Notes: generated by a model from the letters alone, not told the origin. 64,000 nt of DNA from Lachnospiraceae bacterium (GCA_017614155.1 JAGACK010000017.1:124001-188000), one strand, 5' to 3'; positions 19,551 through 29,003 are shown, counted from the first letter of the stretch. Numbers and translations are program-made.

Positions 19551-19586
19551 ATTATATTACACGACATGCTTATTTTCAATAAGCAT
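19551..19586 (-). promoter_or_regulatory. Promoter of purB-purA with an inverted repeat over the -35 box
   Basis: Minus-strand -35 TTGAAA (19574-19579) and -10 TATAAT (19551-19556) are separated by 17 nt, close to the sigma-A consensus. A perfect 9-bp inverted repeat (ATGCTTATT, 3-nt centre, AATAAGCAT) covers 19566-19586 and includes the -35 box. It could be a repressor operator. Because it also lies 3' of the gene ending at 19591, it might act as a weak terminator, but no T-tract follows it. Confidence 0.8.
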
Positions 19587-19590
19587 TGCT

Positions 19591-20796
19591 TCATCCCTCA
19601 TCCTTTTCATACCCGGAAACTATGCCTATGATCTCCGATGCGTAATTAGGATATTTTTTTACCAGTTCATTGACCTCATCCTTGGCCATGTTCCTGTTCC
19701 CGTCATTGTATTCTATCCTTTTTCTCAGTGAACCGCGCCTTGCGACCAGATCGTGGCGAAGTTCAACCATTTCCCGTCTGTCAACTATCGCATATGCCTG
19801 ATGCGACCAGATGGTAGGATACTTCAGCTTGATGCTCTTTAATGCGTTCATGAAGTTATCCATTGCATCCCTGAGATCCCCGCCGGCTTCATCAAGCATC
19901 CTTCTCTCATCTCTTTCCTCCTGGTACAGTTCCCAGAAATACTCCAGCTCATCCGCCGAATTAACATGATACTTCCTGTACTGGTACTGCAGAAGGTTCT
20001 CCACATTCACATATCTTATCTTTACTGTATTCTGCTTTGCGATTATCTGATTCAGGAAATTCGACGCCTTCCTCATCTCCGTTCTGGCGCCGATATATTC
20101 GACAAAGATCAGTGTCATTGCTACAGCCGCCGCAAATGATGCAATCACGCATCCAAGCACGACATCCATCTGATACATATAACGGAGGACAAGGAGCATC
20201 AGTATGATAAAGCTTAAGGAGCATATGGTTATCATCACGAAATTCCTGCAGCTGATCTGCTTTACTGCCATTTCCTTTTTCTGGAAAGCGTATGCGCCCT
20301 TCTCTCCTTCAAGTTTCTGCAGATCGCCTCTTACCAGGAATTTGTAATCCTCATTCTTTTTCATCTCCTCTAAGGCCTTCGGCATATCCGGGGCTATGGC
20401 TTCCATATCCTCAAATCTGTCGTTGCTTATCCTTCCGATCTTTTCAGAATGAGTCTCATTTACCTTTTCAAGTCTCATGACCTCTTCCGCGGCATGCTTT
20501 AAAGGCCCGTATTTTTCCCGCGGAAGCTTGTCGATGATCTCCATGTCATTCAGATAGTCAGTGACCAGACGGTACTCCCTTGTAGCTGCGTCTATCTCCC
20601 GTGTGGATTCAAGCATCTGGTCGCAGCAGTTCCTGACATATCTCTCCCTCATCAGGGGATTTGAAATATCTATCTCATTTCTGTCAGGAACCTCTATCTT
20701 TGCAATATCCTCGCCGTCAAAAAGATCGTCTTCCTCAAATCCTGCTTCTATACTGTATTTAGCAAAAAAATCTCCGATTTTTCTAAATAAACCCAT
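19591..20796 (-). CDS. Unrecognised coiled-coil protein with two membrane helices
   Basis: A 401-residue protein I do not recognise. An acidic N-terminus (about 20-40) is followed by charged helical sequence likely to form coiled coils (about 50-185). A two-helix hairpin lies near 186-206 and 211-234, and a second charged helical half follows (about 235-400). The short link between the helices suggests both soluble halves face the cytoplasm, giving a membrane-anchored scaffold. It is the last gene of the long operon that includes the TPR protein (1 bp upstream), the Hsp70-fold protein and the DUF5717-like protein, so I infer that it belongs to that system. The ribosome site before the ATG is weak, consistent with translational coupling. 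Confidence 0.8.
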   Translation of the reverse strand: MGLFRKIGDFFAKYSIEAGFEEDDLFDGEDIAKIEVPDRNEIDISNPLMRERYVRNCCDQMLESTREIDAATREYRLVTDYLNDMEIIDKLPREKYGPLKHAAEEVMRLEKVNETHSEKIGRISNDRFEDMEAIAPDMPKALEEMKKNEDYKFLVRGDLQKLEGEKGAYAFQKKEMAVKQISCRNFVMITICSLSFIILMLLVLRYMYQMDVVLGCVIASFAAAVAMTLIFVEYIGARTEMRKASNFLNQIIAKQNTVKIRYVNVENLLQYQYRKYHVNSADELEYFWELYQEERDERRMLDEAGGDLRDAMDNFMNALKSIKLKYPTIWSHQAYAIVDRREMVELRHDLVARRGSLRKRIEYNDGNRNMAKDEVNELVKKYPNYASEIIGIVSGYEKDEG

Positions 20797-20797
20797 A

Positions 20798-21595
20798 CTA
20801 AACTGTCCTGTATTCGTTCTTCAGTTTAAGGATCATCTCTTCCGCTTTTCTGACAAAGCCAACCCTGTCCCTGTACTGCAGATCCATCAGTTCGGACACC
20901 TCTTTTTCAGCCTGCTGTCCGGCACTTTCAATTTCTTCCTTTGCCAGTTCAAAGATCTCCGGATCAGGATCGGTCTTCAGTACCTCGCTTTCAAACTCTT
21001 CCTTTGAAACACCCAGCTTCAGCGCCTTCAAATACCTTTTCAGAGCAGTCCCGTCCTCTGTAAGTTCCCACTCCTTTTTGAAAAAGGCAGCGCTTTCCCT
21101 GAACAGGTAGGATCCGGCATAGATCATGGCAAGGTTATGATAAACAGGCGCCAGCCTTTTGTCTTCGCCGTCGCTTTCAGCAATCGCTGCGCTGTACTCC
21201 TCCGCAGCGGCAACATTGTTCCTGTTCTGAAAAAAGAAATCCCCTCGTGACTTTCTCCTGATAAAAGGCCTGACATCGGTATTTCCCTCTATGATCCGTC
21301 TGATGCCCTCAAGTTCTTCCTCGTTCACATAGTGTCCATAAGCCAGTATCGCGCAGACATGATCCGATAATCCCTTGTCCTTCCTGTATAGATCTTTCAG
21401 CTGTTCATAAAGGTCGTTTAATCCCAGTTCTTTTCCGATAAAATCAAACAGGCTTTCATTTATTATTGTTCTGTCAAGGATATATGCATTTCCCCTGATG
21501 AAATACATCAGTTCCTCAAATGAATAGATATTGAGGCACAGCTGTTCGATATAGAACGGATTGCCCGTAACTTTTCCCATGCACTCATAGGTCAT
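20798..21595 (-). CDS. Unrecognised small helical protein with TPR-like repeats
   Basis: A 265-residue cytoplasmic protein with no membrane segment. The stretch near 118-185 (GDFFFQNRNNVAAAEEYSAA, then LAPVYHNLAMIYAGSYLFRE) has the alternating pattern of tetratricopeptide repeats. The C-terminal third is charged and helical, with EEFESEVLKTDPDPE and EIESAGQQAEKEVSEL. Such proteins usually bind partner proteins; I cannot name the partner, though the Hsp70-fold protein encoded immediately upstream is an obvious candidate. The start overlaps that gene by 4 bp (ATGA), with AGGGAGAAG before it. Confidence 0.8.
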   Translation of the reverse strand: MTYECMGKVTGNPFYIEQLCLNIYSFEELMYFIRGNAYILDRTIINESLFDFIGKELGLNDLYEQLKDLYRKDKGLSDHVCAILAYGHYVNEEELEGIRRIIEGNTDVRPFIRRKSRGDFFFQNRNNVAAAEEYSAAIAESDGEDKRLAPVYHNLAMIYAGSYLFRESAAFFKKEWELTEDGTALKRYLKALKLGVSKEEFESEVLKTDPDPEIFELAKEEIESAGQQAEKEVSELMDLQYRDRVGFVRKAEEMILKLKNEYRTV

Positions 21596-22821
21596 GAGGC
21601 TTCTCCCTTCACATCCTCGATATTTATGGTCTGTGTGATCTCGTTGCCCGTAGCAGGAAAGATCTCTCCAAACCCCAGATCGGTCACCGTCACCTTCAGT
21701 TCCGACACGGAAAGCATCTCAAACCTCAAAGAAACCCTTGAGGCTCTCTCAGGCCTTTCCGGAATGCCGTTCGTTCTTATCACCACGCACCTGTCGCCGT
21801 CTCCGCTTATCGGAGTAAGCGTGATCCTGATCTCCCTTTCCCTGCCAAGCATAACCTCTATATCGGATGATGCCTCAAACCAGTTGATGCCGGCATCAAT
21901 CAGGGATCTGTATCTGATCTGTCCATCCGTGCAAAGGTCCATTCCGATATTTACCTTGAGCTTGTCCCTGTCAAGAAATATCTCTCCGCTTTCAAGCTTT
22001 TTGATGCCGGATACATCCATTGCGGCATAGCAGGCGCCCTTAGTGTACAGGTTCATTCCCTGAAAGACCCTTCGTCCGTCATCACAGAGATATTTTACGG
22101 TCTCCTTTGCCCAGTCTCCGTCAAACCCCGTTCCCGCAAGATATACGCTTGAGATAACCTCGCTGTCCATTACTTCCCTGCAGATCCGCAGCAGATCAAT
22201 GTCATTTTTCTCAGGCAGCTCGAACTGTCTCTCATCTATGAATGTGACATTCGGCTTCATGTTCCTGTTGGTTGAGAGCATGCCGGTCCTAACGGACTTT
22301 CCGTCATAATCGATAAGGCATACCTTGTTGAACCTCAATTCTTCAGCCTGGCTGGCGGAATAATAAAAATAGCTCTCGGCATGACTTAAAAACCTGATAT
22401 CGACATCATTGAGTTCCAAAAGCTCAACGGCCCTTCTGACTGTTTTCAATACCTTCGAATCAAGCCGCCTTAAGGTAATGAAGAGCATGGGCTTTGCCGG
22501 CCATTCGCTCCTGAAGGTAACACCCTTCAGGGCATGCCTTATAAATCCCGAAAGAACAGGGATCTTTGATTCATCCCCGACAGCAAGTTCTATGAGATCT
22601 TCATATACTGTCCCAAAGCCTTCCGGGGCCCTTTTGGCATCCTCCCCGAACATCCACTCGTCCTTATCATTTACTTTCATCGCCACAGTCGGGATGCAGT
22701 ACTTCTGGGCCCCCATAAGCACGGGCCTGGTCACCACCTCAAATCCTCCGCTGTCGTCGGGGGACAGAAGGCTTATCTGGGTAACATCATCACAAAGATC
22801 CAATCCTGCAACAGTTCTCAT
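21592..22821 (-). CDS. Hsp70/actin-fold protein (DUF5716-like), function unknown
   Basis: A 409-residue protein that looks like a divergent nucleotide-binding ASKHA protein. TVAGLDLCDDVTQISLLS at the N-terminus resembles phosphate-1, KVCLIDYDGKSVRTGML near 193 resembles phosphate-2, and VYLAGTGFDGDWAKE near 248 the adenosine motif. The C-terminal part is beta-rich (about 320-400), as in a substrate-binding domain. I associate it with the Lachnospiraceae family DUF5716, from memory. I chose the ATG at 22821, which has GGAGAT 5 nt upstream; a TTG at 22857 lies inside the preceding hairpin. It follows the DUF5717-like gene across that hairpin and overlaps the TPR gene by 4 bp. The ATPase fold is inferred, not proven. 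Confidence 0.72.
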   Translation of the reverse strand: MRTVAGLDLCDDVTQISLLSPDDSGGFEVVTRPVLMGAQKYCIPTVAMKVNDKDEWMFGEDAKRAPEGFGTVYEDLIELAVGDESKIPVLSGFIRHALKGVTFRSEWPAKPMLFITLRRLDSKVLKTVRRAVELLELNDVDIRFLSHAESYFYYSASQAEELRFNKVCLIDYDGKSVRTGMLSTNRNMKPNVTFIDERQFELPEKNDIDLLRICREVMDSEVISSVYLAGTGFDGDWAKETVKYLCDDGRRVFQGMNLYTKGACYAAMDVSGIKKLESGEIFLDRDKLKVNIGMDLCTDGQIRYRSLIDAGINWFEASSDIEVMLGREREIRITLTPISGDGDRCVVIRTNGIPERPERASRVSLRFEMLSVSELKVTVTDLGFGEIFPATGNEITQTINIEDVKGEAS

Positions 22822-22842
22822 CTGTATCTCCAATAAAATCTC

Positions 22843-22870
22843 AAAAGCACGGTGCAATGCACCGTCTTTT
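22843..22870 (-). terminator. Terminator-like hairpin between the DUF5717-like and Hsp70-fold genes
   Basis: The arms ACGGTGCA and TGCACCGT pair perfectly around one base, flanked by AAAAG on one side and CTTTT on the other. The hairpin followed by TTTT resembles a rho-independent terminator in either direction. Inside an operon it could lower expression of the downstream genes or protect an mRNA end. Confidence 0.65.
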
Positions 22871-22879
22871 TAATCTCTG

Positions 22880-25800
22880 TCAAAAATCTTTAATGATCGC
22901 CCTTTTTTTCAGATAATCCGAAAGCGCGTCCTCCATGCTCTCATAATCCTCAAGCATGTTGCACAGAATTACTTCATTCAAAAGGCAGTAGCGGAGCGTC
23001 TTGTCCGCGCTCTCATCAGGCTCTATCTCTATCACGCCGCTCTGTGTCAGGTTCTCGCTTCCGCCCGACTCCTCAGTGATATAATACTGAAGTCTCTCAC
23101 CCCTGAACATTACAAATCTCTTTGAAAAGATACCGCCGTAGACATTGCTCATCTCTTCCTTGACATAGCTGACCCGGTCATCATTGCCGTCATTTAAAAG
23201 ATAATGCAGCACCACCCTGTTCTTTGGATTCGATCTGTATTCCACAAACGACAGATCCTCATACAGCCTCAGTTCCTCAACAAAAGGCGCATACTCTGAA
23301 AAGAACCCAAAGACCATATTCTTTTCAAGCATCTTTCGAACGCATTCACAAAGGATCTTCAGCGTCCTTTCATCCTTTTCCCTTTCCCTGTAGTATCTGA
23401 TGAGTGCAAGCATGCACACATCATTGGGCTCATCATCCTCATAAAGCCTCAACAGTTCCGGGAATATCCTCTTGTCCGGGATCCTCTCTTTTACAAAGTA
23501 ATCATAGGCATTATATGACAGATACGCATAGACGATCGGACCGCGCGCGCCGCGTTTGACATAATCAAAGAAAATATCATCCTTTTCTCCGATAAAGCTC
23601 CCTGTCCTCAGCATCTGAAGAATTATCTTCTCCTCGATCATTCTGACATCAAGCTCAAAATCCTCTCCTGCTCTCCAGATCCTTCTTAAGTTTTTTGTAG
23701 TGCCCTCAAAACAGTCAATCAGGTAGGATAGGATCTGCTCGTTGTATTTTCCTTCGTTAAACACATAATAAGCCATATAGATCAGGTCATCAGGCGCCTG
23801 GGATCCCCCCTGTGTAAGGAACAGCGAAAGGAGTCTTACCATGGTCTTTGCATCGGTCCCCGAGATGCCGAATTCATTTATTACCTGACATGCCCTGAAA
23901 GTCATGTCTCTGAGAACCATGAACCTTACCACCTGGCTCCTGTCTTCCATGTCCAGAGCACTGATATCCGTCATATCTATGAGACTGTCCAGTTCGCGGA
24001 GCATGTCTTCATCAAAATAGTATCTGAACAGATCCATCCTGACTTCATTCTTGAAATCCTCATCCACTTCTTCCGATTCAAGACATCTTCTTACAAAAAC
24101 AACATTAAAGCTGTCCACGGCAAATGCATTCCGGCCTCGCAGGGAAAGATAGACATTCAGATATGTATCATCCTGTGACAGGGAATCGAGCACTCTTACG
24201 GCAGTTGCGGTATGGAGAAGCGGTATCTCTTCATATCCGCTCTCAATCCGCGAATATCTCCTGCCTCTGTCATCTTCAAAAAAGATCTCATAATCGTTGC
24301 CGCAGATCTTCACATAGGCCAGCCCGTCTTTTAACACACACCGTTTTTCTTTCTTCAGCTGTCTTTCGATAACAACGACCGCCTTTATGCTCCTGTCCCT
24401 GCATTTGATAAGCCGTGTAAATGCGACATCGGCAAGGGCAGTATCTACAGCAAAACGCTGTTTCATGACTCCGAACTCACTTCCCTTGAAATAATCAAGG
24501 TAATCATATATGACTGCAAGATTCTCATCAATATGTCCCGCATAAATCTCATTTACGGCAAAATCGGACAGTCTCATCCTGCACTCTTCAAGCAGCTCAG
24601 GCACCTCGGCTTCATGAACTATCATATTTGCAAAGACATATGCGGTTAGTGTCGGAGGCAGATTGCTCTGAAGGCCAAAATAAAGAAGCACATGTTTGGG
24701 CAGCAGAGCCGTATGATTCTCCGGAAGCGTATACAGATAATACTCATACAGATTTGTAATCCGCAGTTCTCTTTCGATAGCTTTTGAATAGAATTCCCCG
24801 TATTCCTTTCCCGTCTTTTCGTTCCTGATCAGGTATGAGCATATGGCAGTCAGCACATCATCATCATCAAATTCATTGAAATACTCTGAAAGCACCACAA
24901 ACAGCAGCGGATAGAATCTCCTGCACCTTGACACCAGCTGAATCACTCTTTCTTCCAAAGCTTTATTGAACAGTCCCTTCTTTATTGCATAATAAAGAAC
25001 CCGTATTTCAATATTTTCCAGCTTTGTCAGAAGAGACGGCTCTTTTGAAAACAGGACATACGCTTCTATCAAAAGCAGCGGACTGGCGGAATTTCTTTCA
25101 AACTGCCTGACAAGCAGCTCTTTTTCCCTTTCGGGAGATCTTTTTACGGTCTCATCAAGATATATGAGTATCCAGAGCAGAAAATCCCTGTCCCTGTGTC
25201 CTTCATATAATGCCCATACAGTCTTTATGGCATCCTCCACATCCGTATCATCTTTTGCATTCATTGCTTTCAGATATATCAGATAGCCTTTCAGGTCGAC
25301 AGGAAATCCTGCCGTTTCAAATTCAGCTTCAATCTTGTCGATAAGTATCCCGGCTTCCCTGTCTCTTTTTGATACGATGAGACTGTGCGCCTGGTAGAGT
25401 CTTACAAGCGGATCCTCCATATCTATATAGAGCATCCTGTCGATAAGTTCTTTTGATTCATTTATCCACGCATTGGCCGAGATATCCTTTATCCTGAAAC
25501 GCACATAGCATTCAGTGAGCTCAGCCCTCAGTTTTTTCTTTCTGTGATCCGTATCAAGAGCTGTCCTGTCAAACGGCCTGAAGTTCACAAAGACCGGAAG
25601 TGTTATATCGGAATGCGAAGAAACCAGCCTGATCGAGGCATAATTTATGCCTCTGTGAAGCCTTTCTGTTCTGACGGTGTATCCGACATCAACCGAGCTT
25701 CCCGTGAAATCATGAGAGAAGAATTCATTTTTCGAAAGCTCAAGGAAATCAGAATCCGATTCCAGCTGGATATGAGTATAGCCCCAGCCTGACCTTCTGA

Positions 25801-26452
25801 TCGTAAAGGTTCCGGTATCCTCCTCCATCATATCCGTTACAGTAATATTCTCCCTGTCAAAACTGTATACGACAGGAGTCTTTTTGTTCACGCTTATCAG
25901 AAATTCCTCAACATTTTCAAGGGACATATCCTTTGCAGAAAATGCTCTGTATTTGAGCATATGTGATCTTTCAGTGTTTTTGAATATTTCCCTGAATTCT
26001 TTTGTATAAAAGACCTTTGCCGCCTCATCAAAATCAGAGCGGGCAAGATTTGTAAAATGGAAAAGATTCTTTATCGGCCCCGCAGAAGATTCGATATATT
26101 TCCTGATAACCTCTATGACAACGCTTATCTGGGCTTCCCCGGCGTCGGAGATGACATATATGTCTCCCTTGAAAACAAAACCGCTGTCCAGGCCCTTTGT
26201 CGAAACACTGTAAAGCACTTCCAGGCCCTCATTAAGGGGGCCTTCATATTCATTCACAGAAACTCTGATACGCGGATCCGATGTAAGGATGGAAAGCTTA
26301 ACTTTCTTATTATCCCTGCAGCTTATGACGAAGCTTCCGTCCCTGTCCTCCAAAGGAGCGACATCGGCTTCTATCTTTCTTTCGGATACCGTTATCTTTT
26401 CTGTTTCGTATTCAAAATGACCTTTGATAAGGTTTTCGATATACTTTTCCAT
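22880..26452 (-). CDS. Very large DUF5717-like protein of unknown function
   Basis: A 1190-residue soluble protein, start MEKYIENLIKGHFEYETEKI, matching my memory of the Lachnospiraceae family DUF5717. Residues about 15-330 look beta-rich, with two Ig-like or sandwich modules (FVISCRDNKKVKLSILTSD; FTIRRSGWGYTHIQLES). From about 335 the sequence is helical and repeat-like (alpha solenoid), with phrases such as SPLLLIEAYVLF and LYEYYLYTLPENHTALL, until a C-terminal beta-rich portion. No catalytic motif is visible. It overlaps the aminotransferase stop by 1 bp if the ATG at 26452 is used; a GTG at 26455 is the alternative. It precedes the Hsp70-fold gene, so I infer a shared complex. Confidence 0.8.
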   Translation of the reverse strand: MEKYIENLIKGHFEYETEKITVSERKIEADVAPLEDRDGSFVISCRDNKKVKLSILTSDPRIRVSVNEYEGPLNEGLEVLYSVSTKGLDSGFVFKGDIYVISDAGEAQISVVIEVIRKYIESSAGPIKNLFHFTNLARSDFDEAAKVFYTKEFREIFKNTERSHMLKYRAFSAKDMSLENVEEFLISVNKKTPVVYSFDRENITVTDMMEEDTGTFTIRRSGWGYTHIQLESDSDFLELSKNEFFSHDFTGSSVDVGYTVRTERLHRGINYASIRLVSSHSDITLPVFVNFRPFDRTALDTDHRKKKLRAELTECYVRFRIKDISANAWINESKELIDRMLYIDMEDPLVRLYQAHSLIVSKRDREAGILIDKIEAEFETAGFPVDLKGYLIYLKAMNAKDDTDVEDAIKTVWALYEGHRDRDFLLWILIYLDETVKRSPEREKELLVRQFERNSASPLLLIEAYVLFSKEPSLLTKLENIEIRVLYYAIKKGLFNKALEERVIQLVSRCRRFYPLLFVVLSEYFNEFDDDDVLTAICSYLIRNEKTGKEYGEFYSKAIERELRITNLYEYYLYTLPENHTALLPKHVLLYFGLQSNLPPTLTAYVFANMIVHEAEVPELLEECRMRLSDFAVNEIYAGHIDENLAVIYDYLDYFKGSEFGVMKQRFAVDTALADVAFTRLIKCRDRSIKAVVVIERQLKKEKRCVLKDGLAYVKICGNDYEIFFEDDRGRRYSRIESGYEEIPLLHTATAVRVLDSLSQDDTYLNVYLSLRGRNAFAVDSFNVVFVRRCLESEEVDEDFKNEVRMDLFRYYFDEDMLRELDSLIDMTDISALDMEDRSQVVRFMVLRDMTFRACQVINEFGISGTDAKTMVRLLSLFLTQGGSQAPDDLIYMAYYVFNEGKYNEQILSYLIDCFEGTTKNLRRIWRAGEDFELDVRMIEEKIILQMLRTGSFIGEKDDIFFDYVKRGARGPIVYAYLSYNAYDYFVKERIPDKRIFPELLRLYEDDEPNDVCMLALIRYYREREKDERTLKILCECVRKMLEKNMVFGFFSEYAPFVEELRLYEDLSFVEYRSNPKNRVVLHYLLNDGNDDRVSYVKEEMSNVYGGIFSKRFVMFRGERLQYYITEESGGSENLTQSGVIEIEPDESADKTLRYCLLNEVILCNMLEDYESMEDALSDYLKKRAIIKDF

Positions 26453-27549
26453 CACCCAGTCAGATAATCCTTTATTTCTTTGAGCAGCGCATCGTCATTT
26501 TCCCTGTCCATGAAGCAGAACCTGAAATATCTTTTATCCAGGCTCCCATAGCCTGTACAGTCTCTTATCATCATATTTTTGCGGATGCATTGTTCAAACA
26601 GGCCCGTTGCATTCTTCTTTTCATCTTCTATCCTGCATAGAACAAAATTTGCGCACGGACTGTAATATTTTAACCCATTTGCTTTCAATTCATCAAGTAA
26701 CCGGCAGACTCTAGCCCTCTCTTCTTCAATATAAGTTTTTGATGTTCTGATATGCTCTGCATCGGACAGCAGCAGTACGGCAGCTTTTTCGGCAAAAGAA
26801 CTGACACTCCAGGGGTCTTTTTTTTCCTCTATCTTCTTCAGGATATCCTCGTTTTCTGTCATGCCGTAACCCAGACGCAGTCCGGGGCAGGAAAAAAACT
26901 TTGACATGCTTCTGATCACAAAGAGATTTTCCCATTCTTCTACAAGACCTGCACATGAGTATTTCCCAATATCGCTGAATTCCACATAGGTCTCATCAAC
27001 AAGCACAAAAGCACCGCATTTATCACACTTTTCCAGGACGATCCCCATTTCATCCTTTGCAAGAGCCGTCGATGTCGGATTGACTGGATTGCAGATAACG
27101 ACTATATCGGTATTGTCATCAACCGCATCCGCCAGGCATCCTGCATCGATATTGAAATTATCTTTTTCGTCGAGCTCAAAATATGATGCCCTTCCCCCAG
27201 CCGCTTTGACATTCCTTTCATATTCCGCATATGCCGGCGAAACTATGAGCGCATTGCAGTGTTCAAAACTCCTGATGAATGCGCTTATTATTTCGGTGGA
27301 TCCGTTTCCGGGGATGATGTGTGACGGGATCACTCCGGTATATTGCGAAAGCGCATTCCTAAGTGTCCGGTAATCCCTTTCCGGGTATTCTGTAATACAG
27401 TCTATATTCTCAGCCATTGACTGTCTGAATCTTTCAGAAAGCCCAAGCGGGTTCACATTCGCCGAAAACTGTATGATATCCTCTTCCCTGATGCCGTATC
27501 TGTCCGCCACAGCCTGTGTGTCGCTGCCATGAAATCCGTTTGACATCAT
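26452..27549 (-). CDS. PLP-dependent aminotransferase/decarboxylase, HisC/CobD type
   Basis: A 365-residue fold-type I PLP enzyme. FSANVNPLG near 29 and PGNGSTEII near 80 are typical of the histidinol-phosphate aminotransferase and threonine-phosphate decarboxylase (CobD) group. The internal aldimine Lys is in RSMSKFFSCPGLRLGYG, preceded by VLVDETYVEF with the Asp that holds the pyridine nitrogen, and the C-terminal Arg lies in YFRFCF. The N-terminus (HGSDTQAVADRYGI) is closer to CobD than to HisC, but no cobalamin or histidine genes lie nearby, so the substrate remains open. It overlaps trkH by 4 bp and the DUF5717-like gene by 1 bp; GGAGG precedes the start. Confidence 0.82.
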   Translation of the reverse strand: MMSNGFHGSDTQAVADRYGIREEDIIQFSANVNPLGLSERFRQSMAENIDCITEYPERDYRTLRNALSQYTGVIPSHIIPGNGSTEIISAFIRSFEHCNALIVSPAYAEYERNVKAAGGRASYFELDEKDNFNIDAGCLADAVDDNTDIVVICNPVNPTSTALAKDEMGIVLEKCDKCGAFVLVDETYVEFSDIGKYSCAGLVEEWENLFVIRSMSKFFSCPGLRLGYGMTENEDILKKIEEKKDPWSVSSFAEKAAVLLLSDAEHIRTSKTYIEEERARVCRLLDELKANGLKYYSPCANFVLCRIEDEKKNATGLFEQCIRKNMMIRDCTGYGSLDKRYFRFCFMDRENDDALLKEIKDYLTG

Positions 27550-28988
27550 TTACTCCTCCATGTGGTGGGCGCAAAAAGCAGCAGCATCGGATACAGTTCC
27601 AGTCTTCCCGCCAGCATATCAAACATCAGCACATATTTCGAAACCGGGGAGAAAAACGCAAAATTACAGGTCGGGCCCACCATCGAAAGTCCGGGACCGA
27701 TATTGTTCATAGTAGCGGCCACTGCCGTGAAATTGGTTATCAGGTCATGGTTCTCATAACCTACGATCAGGACCGAAACAACAAAAATAATGATATAGGC
27801 TCCCAGATAAACCTTCACTCCGTCAACGGTTTCTTCCTTCAGCGCCCTTCCGTTCATATGCACATTCCTGACCATCCTGGGATGGATGAAATGCTCCAGT
27901 TCCTTTTGAAAAGCCTTGAACAGGATTATCACCCTTGAAACCTTGAAACCGCCTCCAGTCGAACCTGCACAGGCCCCGATGAACATCAGCATTACAAGCA
28001 CAGTCTTTGACAGTGTTGGCCACAGATCAAAATCTGCAGTCGCAAATCCCGTTGTAGTGATAATGCTTGCTACCTGGAACAGCGATTTTCTGAAGGCATC
28101 GAAAAGCGACTCAAAACACGCTCTTGCGTTGATCATTATCACAACGACCGATCCTGCTATAATCAGAAGATAGACCCTGATCTCTTCCATCTTCAAAGCA
28201 TCAAAAAGGCTCTTGCCGAAAGTAAGAAAATAAAAGAAGTTGAAGTTGAAGCCGAACAGTATCATAAAGACAGAAATGATTATCTGCTGGAGGCTGCTGT
28301 AAGATGCGATGCTGTCGTTCCTGATGGCAAATCCTCCGGTCCCGGCAGTTCCAAAGGTAACCGTAACTGCATCAAATCCGTCCATTCCCGTAATAAGCAG
28401 GATGATAAACATCAGAACGGTCAGCGCAAAATAAAGCCTGTAAAGGATCTTTGCCGTATCCTTCAGCCTTGGTACAAGCTTTCCCACTTCCGGACCGGGG
28501 CTTTCCGATCTCATCAAATGCATATTCTGGGCACCAGCCATCGGCATGACAGCAAGCATGAAAACAAAAACTCCCATCCCGCCGATCCAGTGAGTCAGAC
28601 TCCTCCAGAACTGGGAAGCATGAGAAAGGCTCTCAACATCCGACAGTATGCTCGATCCAGTAGTGGTAAAACCTGACACTGTTTCAAAAAAAGCATCGGT
28701 AAAATTCGGTATATCGCCATTGAGCACAAAAGGCACGGCTCCCATAACGGACATCACTATCCAGCCTAAAGCAACCATTACAAAGCCTTCCCTGGCATAA
28801 AAAGATGCCTTGCCCGGTTTTTTGAAACTGATCGCCGTGCCGACAGCTCCAGTCAGAGCGATTGTGATCAGAAACGGTAAAAAATCATCTTCCCGGTATA
28901 TCAGGCTGACAAACAGTGGCAGGAGCATGATCAGCGCCTCTATCTGCAGCAGTTTTCCGAGTATATATATAATGCTTGAATGGTTCAT
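27546..28988 (-). CDS. trkH: Potassium uptake protein TrkH
   Basis: A 480-residue membrane protein of the TrkH/KtrB superfamily. It has about ten hydrophobic segments and the four pore-loop pattern: ETVSGFTTTGSSIL near 106, VTFGTAGTGGFAI near 221, TTGFATADFD near 321 and ATMNNIGPGLS near 433. Each repeat keeps the filter glycine that coordinates K+. It forms the translocating dimer that works with the cytosolic TrkA ring. trkA is directly upstream (15-bp gap), so the two make one K+ uptake system. The gene overlaps the aminotransferase by 4 bp. Confidence 0.93.
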   Translation of the reverse strand: MNHSSIIYILGKLLQIEALIMLLPLFVSLIYREDDFLPFLITIALTGAVGTAISFKKPGKASFYAREGFVMVALGWIVMSVMGAVPFVLNGDIPNFTDAFFETVSGFTTTGSSILSDVESLSHASQFWRSLTHWIGGMGVFVFMLAVMPMAGAQNMHLMRSESPGPEVGKLVPRLKDTAKILYRLYFALTVLMFIILLITGMDGFDAVTVTFGTAGTGGFAIRNDSIASYSSLQQIIISVFMILFGFNFNFFYFLTFGKSLFDALKMEEIRVYLLIIAGSVVVIMINARACFESLFDAFRKSLFQVASIITTTGFATADFDLWPTLSKTVLVMLMFIGACAGSTGGGFKVSRVIILFKAFQKELEHFIHPRMVRNVHMNGRALKEETVDGVKVYLGAYIIIFVVSVLIVGYENHDLITNFTAVAATMNNIGPGLSMVGPTCNFAFFSPVSKYVLMFDMLAGRLELYPMLLLFAPTTWRSK

Positions 28989-29003
28989 TTCGTCCCGTCT
29001 TTC

